From NCBI GenBank assembly GCA_903837355.1, contig CAILUI010000219.1:1-62849 (forward strand): a DNA stretch of 62,849 nt, in the 5' to 3' direction. A program made the translations under genes and the position numbers. Under the pieces are notes generated by a model. It saw only the letters and a program-made list of their open reading frames with translations. It was not told where the DNA came from and ran no database searches. This document shows positions 58,399-62,849 of this stretch, one piece after another. The number at the start of each line of letters is the position of its first letter. The first letter of the stretch is position 1. Origin of the DNA: an uncultured Victivallales bacterium (GTDB taxonomy: Bacteria; Verrucomicrobiota; Lentisphaeria; Oligosphaerales; JAFGRS01).

Positions 58399-59412
58399 CT
58401 ACGCCGAGGTCCCCATGCAGGTGATCTCCTCCCGATCATGGAAGAGCTGGCGCACCGCCAGGCGCTCACAGCGGCGCTGCAGACCCGTCGCTTCCACAGC
58501 GCGCAGGCGGCGCAGCAACTCCACGGGGTCCATCTTGCCAACCTTCAGGTTGACCACGAAGCGCCGGCACCAGCCGGCGTCCAGCCAAGGCAGCAGGATC
58601 TGCTCCACCACCCGGTTCGGATCCTCAAGCAGGTCGCACAGCAACCAGTCGCAGCGCCGGCCCCCCGGCGGCCGGTAGTGGAAGGCATCCTCGCGGACGT
58701 GCGTGATGTGGGGGTGCTCGAGGGCGCCGGCACGCAAGGGCCCATTGTCCACGGCACACACCGCCGCGCCGCGCTCGGCGGCGCTGAAGCTCCAGCCGCC
58801 CGGCGAGGCCCCCAGGTCAACCACCAACTCCCCGCGCACCGGGCTCTGCCCCAGCAACGCAAAGGCCTCTTCCGCCTTCAGAAACGAGCGCGACGGCGCC
58901 CGCGGGTTGTCGCGCATCCGCCGCTGGCCCCAGAAGCGCAGGCAACTGCCGGCCAGCACATGGTCGGCGTCAACGAAGTAAGCGAAGAAACCGCGCCGCT
59001 CACGCTCATCGCCAGGCAACTCGGTCGAAGCGAGCTTGGCCACCCGCGACATCTTGCCGCGCAGGCGACGCTCGAACTCGGTCTGCACCGTGCGCATCCG
59101 CCCAGCGACCGCCTCGTGCGGCACCGAGTCCATGTGCAGAAACCAGGGATTGTCGAGACGCTCGCCCTGAAAACACTCCCAGAATAGGTCGCACAGCGCC
59201 CCGGCCATGGCATTCACCGAGGTCGTCGCCACCTCGCGGATATCGAGGACGCTGAACACGGCATAGCACAGGTCAACGGGCGACGAGGTGCCGCGCGTCG
59301 ACGCCAGCACGAAGCCGTCGCCGCCCTCGGGTTCACGCATCCCGTAAAGCGCCAGTTCGCGCGCCAACGTCTCTTCGAACCCAGGTTTGCAGGTGTGGAG
59401 GTGGAGAGCCAT
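58399..59412 (-). CDS. RlmM/FtsJ-like RNA 2'-O-methyltransferase
   Basis: This 337-residue protein has the RlmM layout: an N-terminal THUMP-like part (LHTCKPGFEETLARELALYG), then an FtsJ-type Rossmann domain with the SAM site VVDLGASPGGWSF (about 198-209). The K-D-K-E tetrad of 2'-O-methyltransferases is visible as Lys179 (RSFLKAEEAF), Asp260 (LLCDLLEDP), Lys290 (VNLKVGKMDP) and Glu in FHDREEI. E. coli RlmM methylates 23S rRNA at C2498; length here is similar. The ATG at 59412 is chosen because the fold starts there and the upstream extension shadows the permease gene. It sits inside the sugar-transport operon, an unusual place for an rRNA enzyme. Confidence 0.8.
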   Translation of the reverse strand: MALHLHTCKPGFEETLARELALYGMREPEGGDGFVLASTRGTSSPVDLCYAVFSVLDIREVATTSVNAMAGALCDLFWECFQGERLDNPWFLHMDSVPHEAVAGRMRTVQTEFERRLRGKMSRVAKLASTELPGDERERRGFFAYFVDADHVLAGSCLRFWGQRRMRDNPRAPSRSFLKAEEAFALLGQSPVRGELVVDLGASPGGWSFSAAERGAAVCAVDNGPLRAGALEHPHITHVREDAFHYRPPGGRRCDWLLCDLLEDPNRVVEQILLPWLDAGWCRRFVVNLKVGKMDPVELLRRLRAVEATGLQRRCERLAVRQLFHDREEITCMGTSA

Positions 59413-59519
59413 GCTCTCAACGTATTGCGCCGTGGGCACCCTGTCCACCGCTCGGAAGCTGAGGACACCGCCTCCGGGACCGCCGACCGTCGGGTCGGCA
59501 TCCGGCTCCGGGACCGCCC

Positions 59520-60359
59520 TCACCCCTTCAGCCCAGAGGTCTTGATCCCCTGGATGAAGGTCTTCTGGGTGAAGAAGAAGAGCACGATCACCGGCAGGAT
59601 CATCAGGGTCGAGACCGCCATCAACTGGCCGAACTGACTGCCGTACTGCCCGCGGAACATGGCCAGCCCCAGCGACAGGGTGTACTTGCCCTCGTCGACC
59701 AGGTAGATCAACGGCCCAAGGAAGTCGTTCCAGGCGCCCATGAAGGTGAACAGCCCCACCGTCGCCAGGGCCGGCTTGGAGAGCGGTAACACAATCTGCC
59801 ACCACAGGCGGAACTCCGAACAGCCGTCGATGCGCGCCTGGTCGATCAGATCCCGCGGGATGGTCAGGAAGAACTGCCGCAACAGGAAGATGAAGAAGGC
59901 GTTACCGAAAAACGCGGGCACGACCAGCGGCAGAAAGGTGTTGATCCAGCCAAGCTTGCGAAAGACCATGAAAATCGGGATCATGGTCACCTGCCCGGGC
60001 AACATCATCGTACACAGCATCAGGAAGAAGAAGAGGTCGCGTTTCGGCCAGCGCAGGATGGCGAAGCTGTAGGCCACCAGGGAGCACGAGACCATGGTGC
60101 CGACGATGACGACGGTGGCGATGCCGAGGGTGTTCAGCAGGTACAGCCCGAACGGCGCCGCCCGCAGCCCCTCCTGGTAGTTTTTCAGTACCAGCGGATT
60201 CGGAATCCAGTCCGGGGGGTACTTCATGATCTGCGCGTCGCCCTTGAACGACGTGGAGACCAGCCACGCAAAAGGCAGCATGAACAGCAGCGAGAGCAGG
60301 ATCAGCGCGGCGTACACCAGCCCGCGCGGCCAGCGGCGCGGTTCAGTTGGCGGCTTCAT
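59520..60359 (-). CDS. ABC sugar transporter permease, MalG-type
   Basis: This 279-residue protein has about six membrane segments and a typical MalG opening (GLVYAALILLSLLFMLPFAW then LVSTSFKG). The cytoplasmic EAA loop that contacts the ATPase is IPRDLIDQARIDGCSEF; the C-terminal part FTQKTFIQGIKTSGLKG is also typical. It overlaps the preceding permease gene by 17 bases. It forms the membrane channel of a carbohydrate importer with the MalF-like permease. The ATPase gene is not in this window; such systems often share an MsmK/UgpC-type ATPase encoded elsewhere. Confidence 0.93.
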   Translation of the reverse strand: MKPPTEPRRWPRGLVYAALILLSLLFMLPFAWLVSTSFKGDAQIMKYPPDWIPNPLVLKNYQEGLRAAPFGLYLLNTLGIATVVIVGTMVSCSLVAYSFAILRWPKRDLFFFLMLCTMMLPGQVTMIPIFMVFRKLGWINTFLPLVVPAFFGNAFFIFLLRQFFLTIPRDLIDQARIDGCSEFRLWWQIVLPLSKPALATVGLFTFMGAWNDFLGPLIYLVDEGKYTLSLGLAMFRGQYGSQFGQLMAVSTLMILPVIVLFFFTQKTFIQGIKTSGLKG

Positions 60360-61239
60360 AGTGCACCCGTCCCCGTGAGAAGCGGAAGAGCAGCAGCGTG
60401 GCACCCAGGATCACCAGGAAGAGCAGCCACGCCATCGCCGAGGCGTAACCCATACGGAAGTAGAGGAAGGCGTTGTTGAACAGGTACAGCGCGTAGAACA
60501 GCGTCGAGTCGTCGGGGCCGTTGCCCGACATCACCCAGGCGTTGGTGAAGTACTGGAAGCTGCCGATCATGCCCATGATCAGGGTGAAGAACAGCACCGG
60601 GCTGATCACGGGCAGGGTGATGTACCAGGTCTTCTGCCAGGCGTTGGCGCCGTCGATCTCGGCTGCCTCGTGCAACTCCCGGGGCACATCCTGCAGGCCG
60701 GCCAGGTAGAGCACCATGTTGTGACCCGCACCCCAGACGCTCATCAGGATCAGCGCCGGCTTGGCCCAGGCCGGATCCGCCAGCCACCCCGGTGTCGGCA
60801 ACCCGAGGAACTGCAGCACCGTGTTGACCAGCCCGTACTGCGGATTCAGCACCCATACCCAGAGCACCGCCGACGCCACAATGGGCACGATCGAGGGCAG
60901 AAAGAAAAGCGTGCGGAAGAAGGCCTGACCGCGCACCTTCACGTTCAGCAACAACGCTAGCAGCAGCCCCACCGCCATCACCAGCGGCACGGAGAAGACA
61001 GTGAACACCGCCGTGTTGCTGAGCGCTTTCCAGAACAGCGGGTCGTCGGTCACCAACTCGACGTAGTTCGCGCCGCCATTCCACTGCGGCGGGTCGAAGA
61101 CGCTGTAGTCGCAGAAACTGTAGTACAGCGAAGCGCAGATCGGGTACACGGTGAGCAGCGCAAAACCGAGCAGGAAGGGCGAGGCAAAAAGCAGCCCCGC
61201 CACCCACTCGCGTCGCTGAGAAGAGTGCGCCATACCCAT
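60343..61239 (-). CDS. ABC sugar transporter permease, MalF/UgpA-type
   Basis: This 298-residue protein has about six membrane segments: AGLLFASPFLLGFALLTVYP, MAVGLLLALLLNVKVRG, FFRTLFFLPSIVPIVASAVL and others. The EAA loop reads VPRELHEAAEIDGANAWQKT, as in UgpA/MalF-type permeases. An AGAGG site overlaps the stop of the binding-protein gene, so translation is coupled. It pairs with the MalG-type permease downstream. Substrate is probably an oligosaccharide or glycan fragment; this is a family-level inference. Confidence 0.93.
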   Translation of the reverse strand: MGMAHSSQRREWVAGLLFASPFLLGFALLTVYPICASLYYSFCDYSVFDPPQWNGGANYVELVTDDPLFWKALSNTAVFTVFSVPLVMAVGLLLALLLNVKVRGQAFFRTLFFLPSIVPIVASAVLWVWVLNPQYGLVNTVLQFLGLPTPGWLADPAWAKPALILMSVWGAGHNMVLYLAGLQDVPRELHEAAEIDGANAWQKTWYITLPVISPVLFFTLIMGMIGSFQYFTNAWVMSGNGPDDSTLFYALYLFNNAFLYFRMGYASAMAWLLFLVILGATLLLFRFSRGRVHYEAAN

Positions 61240-61246
61240 TCGCCTC

Positions 61247-62581
61247 TTACTTCGCCTTGCCCAGCATGCGGTCGAGGTGCTTCTGAGTGCGCTCGCGGGC
61301 CCGCGCCAGCGCCTCCTGCGGCGTCAGATTGCCGTACAGCGCCGAGCTGACCGCCCGCTCCAGCTCGCCCATGTAGTAGGCCTGCGCCGGCATCACCGGC
61401 CGCTGGTGCTGACAGGCCTTCAAAATGTCATAGAAGACCGCCATCACCGGGTCGGCGCTAAGCTCGGCGTAGACCGGCGAGCGGCGGTAGCCGGGGAAGG
61501 AGCCGGTCGAACGATAGACGAAACGTGTGCCCTCCGGGGTGGCGCAGAGCCAGCGCATCAACTCGAAGCTGGCCTTGCGATCACCGCGCGCCCCGCGCGG
61601 GATCCCCATGCACCAGCCGCCCACCCACGAGGAGTTCGCCACGCCCCCCGGCGGCGTCGGTAGCGGCGCCACGCCGTAGCGTAGGTTCGGCGCGAAACGG
61701 CGCAGGTTGGCAACCTCGCCGATGGTCATCGGCATCATCCCTAACTTGCCGATGATGAAGGGGTTCTGCTCGGCGGTGCCAAAGGTCGACTGCAGTCCGG
61801 CAATCTTGGTGATGTCGTACTGCCTGGCGTAGGACGTGACCCACTCCAGCGCCGCCACGTTGCGCGCCTCGTCGGCCGTGATCGCACCGCTGGCCGCGTC
61901 GTAGAACTCGCCGCCGAAGGCCCAGCCCCAGGTGAACATCGAGTTCGCATTGCCGTACACCGCCCAGGGGATCAGCCCCAGGCGCGTCAAGCGCCCATTC
62001 TCGACCGTGGTGATGCGCCGCGCGTAGTCGTCCATCTCCGCCAGGGTCCGCGGCGGGCGCTCCGGGTCCAGCCCGGCGTCCGCGAAGACGTCCTTGTTCC
62101 AGAAGAAGCCGAAGTTGGGATCGGCGCCGTAGGTCAGGGCGTAGACATGGCCGTCGTAGACCGTCTGCTGCCAGCACGGCGGCCAATAGTCGTCCGCCGT
62201 GATGCCGGCCGCCGCGATGAGGTCATCCAAGGGCTCGAGAATGCCGCGCTGCGCCCACTCCGCCACCTGCGGCCCATCCACAAAGGTCACATCCGGCGCC
62301 ACCCCGCCGGCCACCGAGATGTAGACCTTCTGCGAGTTCGCCAGGTCGTTGGTGACAAAGAGGGTCCGCGCGTACAGGCTGGGGTGCGACTGGTTGAACT
62401 CGCTGATTGCCGCGGTGAAGTCCGCCGTCGAGGTCCCGCCCCAGGGGTGCCAGCAGGTGATCTCCGTCGCCCCCGCCGGAACCTCGTTCCGCGGCCCCAG
62501 GGCGAACCAGCTCCAGAGCACCCCCGCCGCCGCCAGGGCAACGAGGATTCCCGGTAACCTTGCCTGCCATGCCTGCGCCAT
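61247..62581 (-). CDS. Extracellular sugar-binding protein of an ABC importer
   Basis: The protein has 444 residues. The N-terminus (LPGILVALAAAGVLWSWFAL) is a signal or membrane anchor without a lipobox. The family-1 solute-binding fold follows: ATEITCWHPWGGTSTADFTA, ISEFNQSHPSL, VAPDVTFVDGPQVAEWAQRG, ILEPLDDLI, ALTYGADPNFGFFWNKDVFA, and GGWCMGIPRGARGDRKASF. An aromatic-rich substrate groove is typical of sugar binding. An AAGGTGAGG site precedes the ATG. It is the first gene of the long minus-strand operon that continues through both permeases. Confidence 0.92.
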   Translation of the reverse strand: MAQAWQARLPGILVALAAAGVLWSWFALGPRNEVPAGATEITCWHPWGGTSTADFTAAISEFNQSHPSLYARTLFVTNDLANSQKVYISVAGGVAPDVTFVDGPQVAEWAQRGILEPLDDLIAAAGITADDYWPPCWQQTVYDGHVYALTYGADPNFGFFWNKDVFADAGLDPERPPRTLAEMDDYARRITTVENGRLTRLGLIPWAVYGNANSMFTWGWAFGGEFYDAASGAITADEARNVAALEWVTSYARQYDITKIAGLQSTFGTAEQNPFIIGKLGMMPMTIGEVANLRRFAPNLRYGVAPLPTPPGGVANSSWVGGWCMGIPRGARGDRKASFELMRWLCATPEGTRFVYRSTGSFPGYRRSPVYAELSADPVMAVFYDILKACQHQRPVMPAQAYYMGELERAVSSALYGNLTPQEALARARERTQKHLDRMLGKAK

Positions 62582-62849
62582 GGAGCCTCACCTTAACCTG
62601 GGAACGACGGGCCGAACGGCGGCCCCGATCGCGGCATTGCTGCCTGAGTCCGCCCGCCCGAAACTCTAGCGCCGACGGCACAGGTTACCACCCGGCCCCG
62701 GCGCCGTACCAGGGCGGTTCTAAGAAACCGGCGAGGGCGCCGACGGCTGGGTCTGCGATCGCCATTGGGCACCCCCGAGGCCCCCTTGCGGTCGCGCTAT
62801 GGAGCATAGGGGGGCACGGCGTTGCGCCGGCGCTCGTCGCGGGCATTGC
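62582..62849 (-). other. Upstream region of the transporter operon
   Basis: These 268 bases hold no recognisable gene or RNA. They should contain the promoter of the minus-strand sugar-transport operon, but no convincing -35/-10 pair was found. Confidence 0.4.

Overview
The window is very GC-rich with dense genes, small gaps and overlapping starts and stops. It looks like a chromosome segment of a free-living polysaccharide-degrading bacterium. The mix of MtaA/URO-D-like proteins, Gfo/Idh/MocA dehydrogenase, ThuA-like protein, xylose-isomerase-like protein, GH29 fucosidase, GH42-like lipoprotein, Asp-box propeller protein and very large multidomain secreted proteins is typical of the PVC group (Lentisphaerota, Kiritimatiellota, Verrucomicrobiota, Planctomycetota). 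This placement is an inference; no rRNA or marker gene is present. No tRNA, rRNA, CRISPR array, prophage or transposase was seen.

Layout. 1-850: tail of an upstream gene, then a Phd/VapC toxin-antitoxin pair with a promoter and palindromic operator. 992-5594 (-): a sulfur operon encoding an exported persulfide-dioxygenase/rhodanese fusion, a YeeE/YedE half-transporter and a second YeeE fused to three rhodanese domains. 5868-25685: a glycan locus made of short operons on alternating strands. It holds a GH42-like lipoprotein, a GH29 fucosidase, a frameshifted gene remnant, two MtaA/URO-D-like proteins plus a beta-propeller glycosidase, a three-gene secreted operon (unknown, GH39-like, beta-helix), a third URO-D-like protein with an SGNH hydrolase, a small membrane protein, and a thioesterase/ThuA/Gfo-Idh group. 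REP-like or hairpin elements lie in several of the gaps.

25739-50713: a cell-surface block. A gene of about 18.8 kb encodes a secreted protein of about 6,266 residues (four beta-helix modules, 11 CARDB-like repeats, about eight carboxypeptidase-regulatory-like repeats, cadherin-like and GWNLFSLP-type C-terminal domains), followed by a smaller CARDB protein. Divergently transcribed from it is a nine-CXXCH multiheme cytochrome whose C-terminus uses the same kinds of domains, followed by an Asp-box (sialidase-like) protein and a xylose-isomerase-like protein.

51793-62581 (-): one apparent operon, read from high to low coordinates: sugar-binding protein, two ABC permeases, an RlmM-like RNA methyltransferase, a lipoprotein, a putative TIM-barrel glycosidase and a large LamG/GH42-like protein. 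No transport ATPase is present in the window.

Working model (inference): exported and surface enzymes cut a complex, probably fucose-containing and acylated or methylated glycan. An ABC importer and cytosolic oxidoreductase/isomerase-like enzymes handle the products. The MtaA/URO-D-like proteins may act in methyl transfer. The surface protein and multiheme cytochrome may form an extracellular assembly.
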